From Oscillibacter ruminantium GH1 (GTDB lineage: Bacteria > Bacillota > Clostridia > Oscillospirales > Oscillospiraceae): a DNA stretch of 64,000 nt. The translations under genes were made by a program, and so were the position numbers. The notes under the pieces are model-generated. The model was given only the letters and a program-made list of their open reading frames with translations, was not told where the DNA came from and made no database searches. Below are positions 1 to 8,871 of this stretch, piece after piece. How positions within the stretch are numbered: the first letter of the stretch is position 1; each line of letters begins with the position of its first letter. The stretch is taken from positions 1 through 64,000 of the forward strand of contig NZ_DF158898.1 of the NCBI RefSeq assembly GCF_000307265.1, read 5' to 3'.

Positions 1-1
1 C

Positions 2-877
2 GGGAAGACGCTGTGTGCGCCGAACTATGTGGCACTGCTGCGGCTGGGTTCCGGCGGCATCGTGTGGGACAACCCCGCAGACTGGCGCATGGCGGACTTG
101 CCCGCTAGTGACGCGCGAAACTACATCCAGTGCGTGTCCCTGATCATCCACGGCGTTCCGGTGAACAAGCCCGACTATCAGCCGGACATGGCGTACCGCT
201 GTGCGCGGGCGGCCATCGGACGCAAGCAGGGGCGCGTGGCATGGTACGCCTGCCGGGACAAGCTGACCCCGGAGGAACTGCGGGATCGTCTGGCATCCTA
301 CGGTTGGGATGAAGCCATCATGCTGGATGGCGGCGGCAGCACACTGTTCTTCAACAGGGACGGCGGCAGCTGGTACTGCGACGGCAACCGGGTGCTGTAC
401 AGCTACATCGTGTTTACGCTTAAAAAGACCACGACGGCGCGGCCCACGTCCACCGGTGCAGCCGGACTGGCCCTGATCAAGCAGTTTGAAGGGTGCCGCC
501 TGAAAGCGTACAAGCCCTTTGCCTACGAAAAGTATTGGACCATTGGCTGGGGTCACTACGGCCCGGACGTAAAGGCCAACCAGACCATCACGCAGGAAAA
601 GGCCGACGCGATGCTGGTGGAAGATCTGAAGAAGTACGAAAAGTACGTGCTGAACGTGGCGTACTGCCCCATCACAGCCCAGCTGACGCAGAATCAATTT
701 GACGCGCTGGTATCGTTCACCTACAACTGCGGCGGCGGGTGCCTCAAGACGCTCTGCAAGGGCCGCACGGCGGCGCAGATCGCCGCCAAGCTGCCGCTGT
801 ACAACAAGTCCGGCGGCAAGGCCATCGCGGGCCTGACACGGCGAAGAATCGCGGAACAGAAACTGTTTAATACGTAA
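2..877 (+). CDS. Phage-type lysin: phosphodiester glycosidase-like domain plus GH24 lysozyme (5' truncated)
   Basis: The reading frame is open to the window edge, so the start lies outside; an internal GTG at 29 is unlikely to be the true start. The N-terminal part carries a D-G-G-G-S-T motif (about residues 100-106 of the visible part) typical of the NAGPA/phosphodiester glycosidase family. After a Thr-rich linker, a GH24 lysozyme domain begins with the I-K-x-F-E-G-C-R-L-x-A-Y motif that holds the catalytic Glu, followed by T-I-G-W-G-H. Such lysozymes cleave peptidoglycan glycan strands at phage release. A strong terminator follows at once. It is the right-hand end of a phage or phage-derived segment separate from the element at 13.4-27.9 kb. 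Confidence 0.8.
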   Translation, partial: GKTLCAPNYVALLRLGSGGIVWDNPADWRMADLPASDARNYIQCVSLIIHGVPVNKPDYQPDMAYRCARAAIGRKQGRVAWYACRDKLTPEELRDRLASYGWDEAIMLDGGGSTLFFNRDGGSWYCDGNRVLYSYIVFTLKKTTTARPTSTGAAGLALIKQFEGCRLKAYKPFAYEKYWTIGWGHYGPDVKANQTITQEKADAMLVEDLKKYEKYVLNVAYCPITAQLTQNQFDALVSFTYNCGGGCLKTLCKGRTAAQIAAKLPLYNKSGGKAIAGLTRRRIAEQKLFNT

Positions 878-898
878 GTGTCCGATTCGGGCACAAAT

Positions 899-938
899 AG
901 AACCCCCATCAGCCATTATGGTTGGTGGGGGTTCTTTG
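899..938 (+). terminator. Rho-independent terminator after the lysin gene
   Basis: The arms AACCCCCATCAGCC and GGTTGGTGGGGGTT pair with a few G-U pairs around a short loop and are followed by CTTT. It starts about 20 bases after the lysin stop. Confidence 0.75.
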
Positions 939-1076
939 CTATTTTGCGCGGTTTAACACCGCAATCATCCCAAGCCAGTAGCTTCCATCCTTAATACGTG
1001 AAAATAAAAAACTTGCACAAGTTTTCAGAACAGAATTGTGCAAGATGGATGGTACATTTGGCAAGTAGCATTAGGC

Positions 1077-1115
1077 AAAAAGATGTCCCGGAAATCACGA
1101 ATGATTTCCGGGACA
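1077..1115 (-). terminator. Perfect 14-bp hairpin terminator of the truncated sleL-like gene
   Basis: TGTCCCGGAAATCA and its exact complement are separated by four bases. Read on the minus strand the stem is followed by TCTTTTT. It lies two bases beyond the stop at 1117, so it terminates the truncated gene. The 877-1117 gap holds only this, the previous terminator and AT-rich sequence. Confidence 0.8.
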
Positions 1116-1116
1116 A

Positions 1117-1995
1117 TCACATATAACAACATGGGTGATATGTATATCCCCACTCATACGTCATCAAAAGAACGGCATCTACGGCGGAGCCGATGGCGGC
1201 GTAGTCATGGGCTTCGTAGAGAAGGCCGCGCTGGGCGGCAGAAGTTTTGGGCGCGAGAGCCGCCCAGACAAAATAGCCCTGTGCGCCAAAAAGACGGCGG
1301 AGGCGGGCGAGAAATTCCGCGTAGGGTGTGGCGAGATAGGCGGGGAGAAATTCAAAATCCACGTCCAGACCCGCGAAACCTTTTTCCCGCAAGACCTGCT
1401 CAATATCGGCGATTAGCCGGGCCTGCGCGGCCTGATCCGTCAGGATGAGAGCGGCGCGCTCGGAATCAAACTGTTCGTTTTCCGTATAGGTGGAAAGATG
1501 GAGAACCGGGAGGGCTCCGTGTTCCCGGGCGGAGAGAAGGAGCGCATCATCTTCCGGCGGAAAAAGAGTGCCCTCAGCGGTGATGCCGTACGTAAAGGGC
1601 GTGAGATAAGTGAGATACGGAGTAACCGCGTCCAGCAGCAAGCGGTCGATAAAGGGGTAGGCGTAGCCATTGAAGGAGGCCGCGCCAATTGGAGGTTCCT
1701 CATAGGAGATCACGATGTCCATACCCACATCCAAATCGGGAACACCACCCAGAGCCCAGTTGTTTTGATAAAGGCTGCGGACGGTGACTCCGTAAGCTGC
1801 GGCAATGGAGGAGAGGGTATCCCCGGCGCGGACGGCATGGATGACTTTTGGAAAGCGGACGACAAGAGTTTGTCCCACTGCGAGAGCGCCGGAGGCGGGG
1901 ACCTCGTTGTCCGCAGCCAGACGGAAAGGATCAACGCCGTATACCGCGGCGATGGAGTCTATTGAGTCGCCAATGTTTACCACATGAATCGTCAT
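1117..1995 (-). CDS. LysM-LysM-GH18 spore cortex hydrolase, SleL/YaaH-like, C-terminally truncated
   Basis: Two LysM repeats (about residues 2-48 and 51-96) precede a glycoside hydrolase 18 barrel with the catalytic pattern G-L-D-V-D-F-E near residue 210. This is the architecture of SleL/YaaH, N-acetylglucosaminidases that degrade spore cortex fragments during germination. Family members are about 420-430 residues, but this one stops at 292, directly after the M-T-Y-E-W-G-Y-T-Y strand, with a short unrelated tail. Too little space remains before the terminator and the upstream lysin gene for the missing barrel segment, so this is a real truncation and the enzyme is probably inactive. Start ATG at 1995 with an AGGGGG ribosome site. 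Confidence 0.8.
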   Translation of the reverse strand: MTIHVVNIGDSIDSIAAVYGVDPFRLAADNEVPASGALAVGQTLVVRFPKVIHAVRAGDTLSSIAAAYGVTVRSLYQNNWALGGVPDLDVGMDIVISYEEPPIGAASFNGYAYPFIDRLLLDAVTPYLTYLTPFTYGITAEGTLFPPEDDALLLSAREHGALPVLHLSTYTENEQFDSERAALILTDQAAQARLIADIEQVLREKGFAGLDVDFEFLPAYLATPYAEFLARLRRLFGAQGYFVWAALAPKTSAAQRGLLYEAHDYAAIGSAVDAVLLMTYEWGYTYHPCCYM

Positions 1996-2049
1996 TTAAA
2001 CATTCCCCCTTGCCGGCAACCTATGCGGGACGACGGGGATATATGCACA

Positions 2050-2087
2050 AAAAGGAAGCCGCTGTAATCCTACAGCGGCTTCCTTTT
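2050..2087. terminator. Long bidirectional hairpin terminator
   Basis: A 17-bp perfect stem (AAAAGGAAGCCGCTGTA and its complement) with a four-base loop. The flanking A and T runs make it work on both strands. It sits upstream of the sleL-like gene, so it may have served a gene no longer present, and it insulates the lysR promoter. Confidence 0.75.
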
Positions 2088-2202
2088 ATGAGAGGGGCGG
2101 GCAGCTACATCTTTCCAGCCCTGTCAAACCGGAAGAGGGAACTGCCCTGTATGAGAGAAACGAACCGTGGCATCGGCATAGCACGGCTCAAGAAGAAAGC
2201 TC

Positions 2203-2231
2203 TTGCATTTCTTACATAGATACGATAACAT
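2203..2231 (+). promoter_or_regulatory. Sigma-A-type promoter for the lysR/mrp transcript
   Basis: TTGCAT (2203-2208), a 17-base spacer and TAACAT (2226-2231) lie about 60 bases before the LysR start. No other good promoter is seen before mrpE, so the regulator and the antiporter operon may share this one. Confidence 0.45.
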
Positions 2232-2292
2232 AAGGGTGGCTATTAGAGAATGTCTGATTTGTACTACGAAACATGAAAGGGCGGCATAGCGC

Positions 2293-3186
2293 GTGAATAT
2301 CAAAAAATACGAGGCATTCGTCCGCGCGGTGGAATTGGGAAGCTTGTCCAAGGCGTCGGAAGAGCTTGGTTATACGCAGTCCGGCATCAGCCACATGATG
2401 CAATCTCTGGAGGACGAGGTGGGCTTTCCTTTGATGATCCGAACCTCCTCCGGCATCCTTCCAAACTCTGAAGGCGAGATGCTGCTGCCCATTATTCGGC
2501 AGCTCTTAAGCACGAATGAGAATCTGGAGCAGAATATTGCCAAGATTAAGGGCGCGGACACCGGTCATATCCGAATCGCCTCTTTTTCCAGCGTGGCGAT
2601 CTACTGGCTCCCCAACATCATCAGCGCATTTCAAAACGACTATCCCAATGTGGAAATTCAGATCATCGAGGGCGGCGCGGACCGCATCGACGCCATGATG
2701 GACAATCATGAGGCGGATTTATGCCTGTACACCGGCGGAGAAAAGCGATCCTTTGACTGGCTGCCGCTGTGCCGGGACGAGATGCTGGCGCTTCTGCCGC
2801 CGGGGCATCCCCTGACGGAGGGGGTGTCTGTGCCCATCGAGGCGTTTGAAAACGAGCAATTTATCATGCCGCTTGCTGGATATGACTACGAGGTCCACCA
2901 TATATTAGACCGACTGAAGCAATATCCGCATATCCGGTTTTCCGCCTGCAACGATTATGCCATCATCAGCCTTGTGACAGCGGGGCTGGGGGTTTCCATC
3001 CTGCCCGAGCTGATTTTGCGGAACTATCAGAACGACGCGGTGGCCATGCCCATGGACCCGCCCCAGTACCGCGTTTTGGGAATGGGCGTGCCGCAGCTGA
3101 AGGCATTGTCACCGGTGACGCGGAATTTCATGCGGTATGTGCAGGAATACGCGAAAAAACGGCGTGGCCCGGACGCAATGCTGTAA
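2293..3186 (+). CDS. LysR-family transcriptional regulator
   Basis: A 297-residue protein of typical LysR length. The N-terminal winged helix-turn-helix (residues 1-60) has the pattern A-x-E-L-G-Y-T-Q-S-G-I-S, and a periplasmic-binding-like effector domain (about 90-290) follows. The start is GTG at 2293 with a weak upstream ribosome site. It ends only 50 bases before mrpE in the same direction, so it may regulate or be cotranscribed with the antiporter operon. The effector cannot be told from the sequence. Confidence 0.88.
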   Translation: MNIKKYEAFVRAVELGSLSKASEELGYTQSGISHMMQSLEDEVGFPLMIRTSSGILPNSEGEMLLPIIRQLLSTNENLEQNIAKIKGADTGHIRIASFSSVAIYWLPNIISAFQNDYPNVEIQIIEGGADRIDAMMDNHEADLCLYTGGEKRSFDWLPLCRDEMLALLPPGHPLTEGVSVPIEAFENEQFIMPLAGYDYEVHHILDRLKQYPHIRFSACNDYAIISLVTAGLGVSILPELILRNYQNDAVAMPMDPPQYRVLGMGVPQLKALSPVTRNFMRYVQEYAKKRRGPDAML

Positions 3187-3236
3187 ATTTGGAAGAACGT
3201 CTTTGATTATTAAGCGGATAAAGGGGAGGCGGCTGC

Positions 3237-3701
3237 TTGGGTATTCTACTGTTTGGACTTTGGGTTCTTCTTTCCGGAAAACTGGGATTTGAGATCTGCG
3301 CCATCGGGGCAATCGTCTCCGTGGCACTGTACATACTGGCCTGCCGGACGCTGGGATACAGTCTCTCCGGGGACTTGAAAGCGCTGAAAAGGCTGGGGGG
3401 CGGTGTCTGCTACCTGCTGTATCTTTTGAAGGAAATGCTGTGGGCAGGGCTGGTGGTAATGCGGCTCATTTATACGAAGGGGCGGAATATGGAGCCAAGA
3501 CTTATTTGGTTTCACACCGATCTGATGAACGACAGCGCCCGGGCCGCCCTCAGTGACGCCATCACCCTGACAGCGGGGACGATTACCGTGTCTCAGGAAG
3601 GGGATCTGCTGTGCGTTCACGCGCTGGATACCTCTCTGGCCGAGGGGTTGGAGCACAGCGAGTTTGAACGGAAATTGCGGAAACTGGAGAGGGACGTATG
3701 A
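3237..3701 (+). CDS. mrpE: Mrp-type cation/proton antiporter subunit E
   Basis: A 154-residue protein with two or three N-terminal membrane segments and the MnhE C-terminal signature (D-A-I-T-L-T-A-G-T, then L-L-C-V-H-A-L-D). MrpE is an accessory subunit of the multisubunit Na+(or K+)/H+ antiporter. The start is TTG at 3237 after AAAGGGGAGGCGG. It overlaps mrpF by four bases (ATGA), the first of several such couplings in this operon. Confidence 0.88.
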   Translation: MGILLFGLWVLLSGKLGFEICAIGAIVSVALYILACRTLGYSLSGDLKALKRLGGGVCYLLYLLKEMLWAGLVVMRLIYTKGRNMEPRLIWFHTDLMNDSARAALSDAITLTAGTITVSQEGDLLCVHALDTSLAEGLEHSEFERKLRKLERDV

Positions 3702-4030
3702 CCGACCTGAAAAACTTGGCGCTGACGGCGTCGGCAGTCCTGCTGGCGGTGCTGATTTTGGCGACGTTGGTGCGGGCCGTGATTGGGCCGCGCTTTACAG
3801 ACCGGGTAATTGCCGTCAATATGATCAACACCATGGCGGTGGCGATTATCGCGATTTTATCGGTACGACTGAAACAGGACTTTCTGGTGGACGTGGCGCT
3901 GGTATACGCTCTTTTGAGCTTTTTGACCGTGGTGGTTATGACGCGGCTGGTGCTGGTGCGCCACTGGAGAAAGTGCAGAAAGACTGAACCGACGGATGCG
4001 AAGAAGGAGGCGGCAGAGCATGCTGAATAA
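3698..4030 (+). CDS. mrpF: Mrp-type antiporter subunit F
   Basis: A 110-residue protein with three transmembrane helices, characteristic of MrpF/MnhF: the segment R-A-V-I-G-P-R-F-T-D-R-V-I-A-V-N matches the conserved loop between helices one and two. The last 11 bases overlap mrpG. The C-terminal tail is charged and rich in Lys and Glu. Confidence 0.88.
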   Translation: MTDLKNLALTASAVLLAVLILATLVRAVIGPRFTDRVIAVNMINTMAVAIIAILSVRLKQDFLVDVALVYALLSFLTVVVMTRLVLVRHWRKCRKTEPTDAKKEAAEHAE

Positions 4031-4343
4031 CATTCTGACCGCTGCCGGACTGATTTTTTTGGTGTTTGGCGTGTTCGTGTTCTTTTCGGCGGTGTTGGGA
4101 CTCTACCGGTTCGACTATGTGCTCAACCGGATGCACGCCGCCGCAGTGGGCGATGCACTGGGAATTTTCTGTATTCTGGTGGGCGTGATCTTGTTCCACG
4201 CACCCACACTGTCCTCCATGAAAGCGCTGCTGATTCTGGTGTTTCTTTGGATCACAAGTCCGGTGGCGAGTCATTTGATTGCGCAGGTGGAGACGGCGAC
4301 CAACCCCAATCTCAAGTCGGAATGTAAGGTGGAAAAACGATGA
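4020..4343 (+). CDS. mrpG: Mrp-type antiporter subunit G
   Basis: A 107-residue protein with three membrane helices and the family pattern R-M-H-A-A-A-V-G-D-A-L-G in the first loop, followed by P-V-A-S-H-L-I-A. ATG at 4020 is preferred over an upstream in-frame start because GAAGGAGG sits just before it. The stop overlaps the next start (ATGA). Confidence 0.88.
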   Translation: MLNNILTAAGLIFLVFGVFVFFSAVLGLYRFDYVLNRMHAAAVGDALGIFCILVGVILFHAPTLSSMKALLILVFLWITSPVASHLIAQVETATNPNLKSECKVEKR

Positions 4344-4591
4344 CGATCTTGGAAAATATTCTGCTGGCGGGCCTGATCATCTGCGCGGCGGCGGCCCCGT
4401 TGTGCAAGCGGCTGCTGGCGACGGTGATTGTGTATCTGGCGTTCTCCGTGATTTTGGCAGTGCTGTGGAGTATGCTGCAAAGTCCGGACCTTGCCATCAC
4501 GGAGGCCGCGGTGGGCACGGGAATCAGCGGTATCCTCTTTTTCTTGACATTGAAAAAAATTCGGGCGCTGAAGGGTACACGGGATGAGTGA
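4340..4591 (+). CDS. DUF4040/MbhD-like antiporter subunit
   Basis: An 83-residue protein with three hydrophobic segments and the motif S-P-D-L-A-I-T-E-A-A-V-G-T-G, typical of the DUF4040 (MbhD) domain. In canonical Mrp systems this domain is part of the C-terminus of the large MrpA subunit; here it is a free-standing gene, as in membrane-bound hydrogenases and related respiratory complexes. It overlaps the next gene by eight bases. Confidence 0.8.
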   Translation: MTILENILLAGLIICAAAAPLCKRLLATVIVYLAFSVILAVLWSMLQSPDLAITEAAVGTGISGILFFLTLKKIRALKGTRDE

Positions 4592-5477
4592 CGGAAGGGA
4601 AAAGAGCGCGTGGAGACGCTTTGCAGACTGGGTGAACGGAGACAGCGAACCCATTGACCGCACAACTCAGTACGTGATGAACCGGCGTCCGCCACGGCAG
4701 GAGGAACCGCCGGAGCTGCACGAGCAGCGAGAGCGTCTGCGGCTCAAAAAATTTCTTGGGCTCTATCCGCTGGCGGCGGGCTTTCTCTGCGTGGCACTCA
4801 TTGCGATTCTTTTTGCCACGGTGATCTATATTCCGCCCTTTGGTCAGCCGGGGAATCCTACCAACAACGAGGTGTCCCGTCACTATTTGGAGTACACCGA
4901 GGAGGAAACCGGTGCCACCAACGCCGTGACGGGCATGATTTTGAGCTACCGTGGATTTGACACACTGGGCGAGAGCTGTGTGCTGTTTTTAGCGGTGAGC
5001 AGCGTGATGATGCTGTTGCAGCGGGACAAAAACAACACCGACGAGCAGACGCTCCATCGCCTGCGGCGGGAGGACGCCATCGAGCGAACCCATCCGGACA
5101 ACATTTTGCGAAAATCTGCCAAGCTGCTGACACCGTTTATTTTGCTGTTTGCGTTGTATGTGCTGTTCAACGGAGAGATATCGCCGGGCGGCGGTTTTTC
5201 CGGCGGCGCAATTTTGGGTGGAGGGCTGATTCTCTACTCCTCTGCTTACGGGCCGGAACAGCTGAGTCGGCTGCTGACCCGGAGCCTTTATGACACGGTG
5301 CGGATCACGGGACTGATGGCTTATGCGCTGACCTATGGCATCTACATCTTCGCGGGAGCCAACGGAATCAAGCTGGAGATGGAGTGGATGATGATCGTGA
5401 TTGATCTGGCGGTGGGGCTGGTGGTGGCCTGCACCATCTATGGATTCTATACCATGTTTCAAAGGGGGAAAGTCTGA
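4584..5477 (+). CDS. mrpB: MbhE-MnhB fusion subunit of the Mrp-like antiporter
   Basis: A 297-residue protein. A hydrophilic N-terminus of about 55 residues is followed by one membrane helix and an extracytoplasmic segment (MbhE-like), then a MnhB/MrpB domain with four helices and the signature S-P-G-G-G-F-S-G-G-A. Canonical MrpB is about 140 residues and the MbhE part normally sits in MrpA, so pieces are arranged differently here. It overlaps mrpC by one base (TGATG). Confidence 0.82.
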   Translation: MSDGREKSAWRRFADWVNGDSEPIDRTTQYVMNRRPPRQEEPPELHEQRERLRLKKFLGLYPLAAGFLCVALIAILFATVIYIPPFGQPGNPTNNEVSRHYLEYTEEETGATNAVTGMILSYRGFDTLGESCVLFLAVSSVMMLLQRDKNNTDEQTLHRLRREDAIERTHPDNILRKSAKLLTPFILLFALYVLFNGEISPGGGFSGGAILGGGLILYSSAYGPEQLSRLLTRSLYDTVRITGLMAYALTYGIYIFAGANGIKLEMEWMMIVIDLAVGLVVACTIYGFYTMFQRGKV

Positions 5478-5851
5478 TGCTGGAGGCAATCGTGCAAAAC
5501 CGATTCGCCGTGGTAGCGGTGATTTTATTCGGCATCGGACTTTTGAACATGATGCTCCAGCAGAACCTGATGAAAAAGGTCATCGGCTTCAGCATTATGG
5601 ACTCCGCAGTGTTTTTACTGCTGGCCTCTCTCGGATACATCGAAGGACATGGCGCACCCATCATAGACGAGGGAAGCGTCAATGCCTCGCTGTATATCAA
5701 CCCTATTCCCAGCGGTTTGGTGCTGACTGGAATCGTGGTGTCGGTCAGTGTGACAGCGTTTTCGCTGGCACTGATCCAGCGCATTTATCAGCGCTACGGC
5801 ACTATTGAGCTGCACGAACTGCTGGAGCGGGCAAAGAAGGAGGAGGATTGA
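5477..5851 (+). CDS. mrpC: Mrp-type antiporter subunit C (NuoK-like)
   Basis: A 124-residue, three-helix protein homologous to NuoK of complex I. The segment from about residue 30 (M-K-K-V-I-G-F-S-I-M-D-S-A-V) matches the conserved NuoK/MrpC helix. It helps form the lateral proton/cation path beside the antiporter-like subunits. It overlaps the next gene by one base. Confidence 0.87.
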   Translation: MLEAIVQNRFAVVAVILFGIGLLNMMLQQNLMKKVIGFSIMDSAVFLLLASLGYIEGHGAPIIDEGSVNASLYINPIPSGLVLTGIVVSVSVTAFSLALIQRIYQRYGTIELHELLERAKKEED

Positions 5852-7365
5852 TGCGGCCTTTCTACGAGAACCTCCCCTTTATCTGCATTTTTATCTCAAT
5901 TGTCTGCGGTGTATTGTCCGCAGTAATTCGGGACGGGCGAAAGACCTATCGGCTGGCGCTGGCGATGTCGGCAACGATTGCCGTGCTTTCGGCGGTGCTG
6001 CTGTACTGCCTTTACACGGAAAACATCAGTTTTGTGTATTCCATGGGGCGGTTTGCCGCGCCCTTTGGCAACGCCATCAAGGCAGGGCCTTTACAGGCGC
6101 TGCTGGTGACGGTATTTGCCATTGTCATGGGCTTATCCCTGCTGGGCGGAGGACAGAGCCTGTTCCATGACATTCTGCCGGAAAAGCAGGGGCTGTATTT
6201 TGTCATGACGGACCTGCTGATGGCGGGACTTTTGGTACTGGTTTACACCAACGACATGTTCACCGGATACGTGTTCATTGAGATCACCACCATTGCGGCC
6301 TGTGCCATGGTGATGGCGAAGGACACGGGACCAAACCTGATCGCAACGATTCGATACCTCTTTATGAGCCTTTTGGGGTCGGGCCTGTTTTTAATCGGCC
6401 TGACACTGCTCAACAGCATCGCGGGATACCTGCTGATGGAGCCGCTGGCGAACGCTGTGGCGATTTTGGCGGAGCTGGGGCAGTATCACCGGCCGCTGAT
6501 CGTGTCCATTGGACTGATGGTGGTGGGTCTTGGCATCAAAGGAGCTATGTTTCCCTTCCATTTATGGCTGCCGGACGCGCACGGCGGTGCCACCACATCG
6601 TCCTCTGCCATTTTGTCGGGGCTGGTGCTGAAAGGGTACATTGTGCTGCTCATCACGCTGATGACGCGGGTGTTCGGGTTGGAGCTGATGCGGGAGGTGG
6701 GCGTAAGCAATATTTTGCTGACGCTGGGCCTTTTGGGCATGATCTTCGGGTCGCTTGCGGCGATGCGGGAATATCACGTGAAGCGGATGCTGGCAAACTC
6801 CTCGGTGGCTCAGATCGGATACATCTTTATGGGTCTGGGGCTGGGGACCGAGGCGGGCGTGGTGGCGGCGTGCTTCCACATTCTGGTTCACGCGGCCTGC
6901 AAGCCGCTGCTCTTTTGCTGCGCCGGGCGGCTCTCCACAGTCAGCGGACATCATCGGTCGCTGAAAAATCTGCGGGGGAGTGCCTATCGGGACGTTGCCG
7001 CCGGAGTCGGCTTCACGGTGGGCGCACTTTCCATGATTGGCATTCCGCTGCTGGGGGGCTTCGTGTCCAAGCTGTATTTTTCAAAGGCTGCACTGGAGTC
7101 GCCCTTTATGGCGGTGGTACTGCTGACGATTGCGGCGTCCACGGTGCTGAACGCACTGTACTATGTGCCGGCAATTCTGGCGATTTGGGTGCGGCCGCCT
7201 TGGGAAGAGATTCAGCTCATTATGCTGGAGGTGAAACCGGAGGATACACGGTTCGACCGTTCGTTTTTTATCGCGGCGGCGGCGTTCATGGGCCTGATCT
7301 TTTTGTTGGGCATTGTCTATCACCCGATTTTAAATGTGATCGAGGCCGGCGTGCGGCTGATGTGA
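5851..7365 (+). CDS. Antiporter-like NuoL/M/N subunit 1
   Basis: About 504 residues and 13-14 membrane helices. The proton-channel Glu of helix 5 (F-I-E-I-T-T-I-A) and the Lys of helix 7 (G-I-K-G-A-M-F-P-F-H-L-W-L-P-D-A-H) are intact, so it should be a competent ion-translocating subunit. ATG at 5851 overlaps the mrpC stop and follows AAGGAGGAGG; an in-frame TTG one codon earlier is less likely. First of four paralogues in this operon. Confidence 0.88.
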   Translation: MRPFYENLPFICIFISIVCGVLSAVIRDGRKTYRLALAMSATIAVLSAVLLYCLYTENISFVYSMGRFAAPFGNAIKAGPLQALLVTVFAIVMGLSLLGGGQSLFHDILPEKQGLYFVMTDLLMAGLLVLVYTNDMFTGYVFIEITTIAACAMVMAKDTGPNLIATIRYLFMSLLGSGLFLIGLTLLNSIAGYLLMEPLANAVAILAELGQYHRPLIVSIGLMVVGLGIKGAMFPFHLWLPDAHGGATTSSSAILSGLVLKGYIVLLITLMTRVFGLELMREVGVSNILLTLGLLGMIFGSLAAMREYHVKRMLANSSVAQIGYIFMGLGLGTEAGVVAACFHILVHAACKPLLFCCAGRLSTVSGHHRSLKNLRGSAYRDVAAGVGFTVGALSMIGIPLLGGFVSKLYFSKAALESPFMAVVLLTIAASTVLNALYYVPAILAIWVRPPWEEIQLIMLEVKPEDTRFDRSFFIAAAAFMGLIFLLGIVYHPILNVIEAGVRLM

Positions 7366-7395
7366 CACAGAAATTTTGCGAGGGGAGAATCCGCT

Positions 7396-8841
7396 TTGCT
7401 GCTGATACCGATTTTGCTGCCCGTGGTGGGAGGCGTGTTCGTCTTCCGCCAGAAAGATGAAAAGACCCGCAACCGGATGGTGCTGTGGCTGACTGCCGCG
7501 ACCGCCGCGGCTGCGCTCGTTCTGTGCGTCCTGCCGGAGCGTTCTATGAAGCTGATGACCATTGAGGGAACGTTGCAGCTGGCTTTGCAGAGTGACTCTC
7601 TGGCCAAGTTCTTTATGGTACTGATTGCTGCAATCTGGCTGCCAGTGGCGATGTTTGCCAGAACATATCTCCGCCATGCGGGGCGGGAACAGCAGTTTCA
7701 GGGATTTTACACCATGACGCTGGGCGCCTTGATGGGCCTTGCGCTGGCGGACAACTTCGTGACGCTGTACATGTTTTTTGAGATGATGTCCCTTCTGACA
7801 GTGCCTTTAGTGCTTCATAGCGGTACTCCGGCGGCTCGGCGGGCCGGCCTGAAATATCTGGGGTATTCCGTATTTGGCGCGGGTATGGCACTGGCGGGAT
7901 ATTTCTTCCTGTCCCACTTCCTGCTGAACCAGAGCTTTTCCGGCGGGGGTGCGCTGAATCTCCAACTGGCGGAAGAACACAGACCGTTGCTGTTGTGCGT
8001 GTTTTTTGTGATGATGGTGGGTTTTGGCGCAAAGGCGGGCATGATGCCCATGCAGGCGTGGCTGCCCACGGCCCATCCGGTGGCTCCGGCCCCGGCCTCC
8101 GCCGTGCTGTCCGGCGTGATTACGAAGGGCGGTGTGCTGGCGATGATCCGGGTGACATACTACCTGTTTGGCCCGGAGTTTTTGCAGGGAAGCTGGGCGC
8201 AGTATGCCCTGCTGATACTGGCCCTTTGCACGGTGTTCACCGGCTCTATGCTGGCGCTGAAGGAGAAGGTCCTGAAAAAGCGGCTGGCCTATTCCACCGT
8301 TAGTCAGGTGTCCTATGTGCTGTTTGGACTGCTGCTGCTGACACCCGGGGGCGTGCGGGGTGCGCTTTTGCAGATGGTGTTCCACGCACTGGCAAAGGAT
8401 GCGCTGTTTATGGCGGCGGGCGCGATCATCATTGCGACGAACTTCACTCTGGTGGATCAGCTGGTGGGCATCGGAAAGCGGATGCCCCGAACGATGGTGT
8501 GCTTTTCCGCGGCGGCGCTGTCCATTATCGGCATTCCGCCGATGAGCGGATTTATCAGCAAGTGGTATTTAGCGTCCGCGGCGCTGAATTTTGAGTCCCG
8601 GGTTATTGGGTATCTGGGTGTGGCGATGCTGATTCTGTCGGCGCTGATGACTGCCGGGTACCTGCTGCCTATTGTGGTGCGGGGATTCTTCCCAGGCAAA
8701 GACGTGCTGGTGGAGCGCCGGGAAGTGGGTCCGCAGATGACTGCGCCCATGATGCTGCTGGGCGCGGCGGTGCTGCTCTTTGGACTGTTTCCAAACGGTT
8801 TGCAGGTGTGGATTTCGACACTGCTGCCGCAGATATTCTGA
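7396..8841 (+). CDS. Antiporter-like NuoL/M/N subunit 2 (MrpD-like)
   Basis: A 481-residue polytopic membrane protein of the MrpD/NuoN family. Channel residues are conserved: F-F-E-M-M-S-L for helix 5 and G-F-G-A-K-A-G-M-M-P with W-L-P-T-A-H-P-V-A-P-A-P-A-S-A for helices 7-8. The latter pattern is characteristic of the Mrp and Mbh branch. Start TTG at 7396 after GAGGGGAGAA. Confidence 0.87.
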   Translation: MLLIPILLPVVGGVFVFRQKDEKTRNRMVLWLTAATAAAALVLCVLPERSMKLMTIEGTLQLALQSDSLAKFFMVLIAAIWLPVAMFARTYLRHAGREQQFQGFYTMTLGALMGLALADNFVTLYMFFEMMSLLTVPLVLHSGTPAARRAGLKYLGYSVFGAGMALAGYFFLSHFLLNQSFSGGGALNLQLAEEHRPLLLCVFFVMMVGFGAKAGMMPMQAWLPTAHPVAPAPASAVLSGVITKGGVLAMIRVTYYLFGPEFLQGSWAQYALLILALCTVFTGSMLALKEKVLKKRLAYSTVSQVSYVLFGLLLLTPGGVRGALLQMVFHALAKDALFMAAGAIIIATNFTLVDQLVGIGKRMPRTMVCFSAAALSIIGIPPMSGFISKWYLASAALNFESRVIGYLGVAMLILSALMTAGYLLPIVVRGFFPGKDVLVERREVGPQMTAPMMLLGAAVLLFGLFPNGLQVWISTLLPQIF

Positions 8842-8871
8842 TATGAATCCGGAACGAAAGGAGGCCGACGG

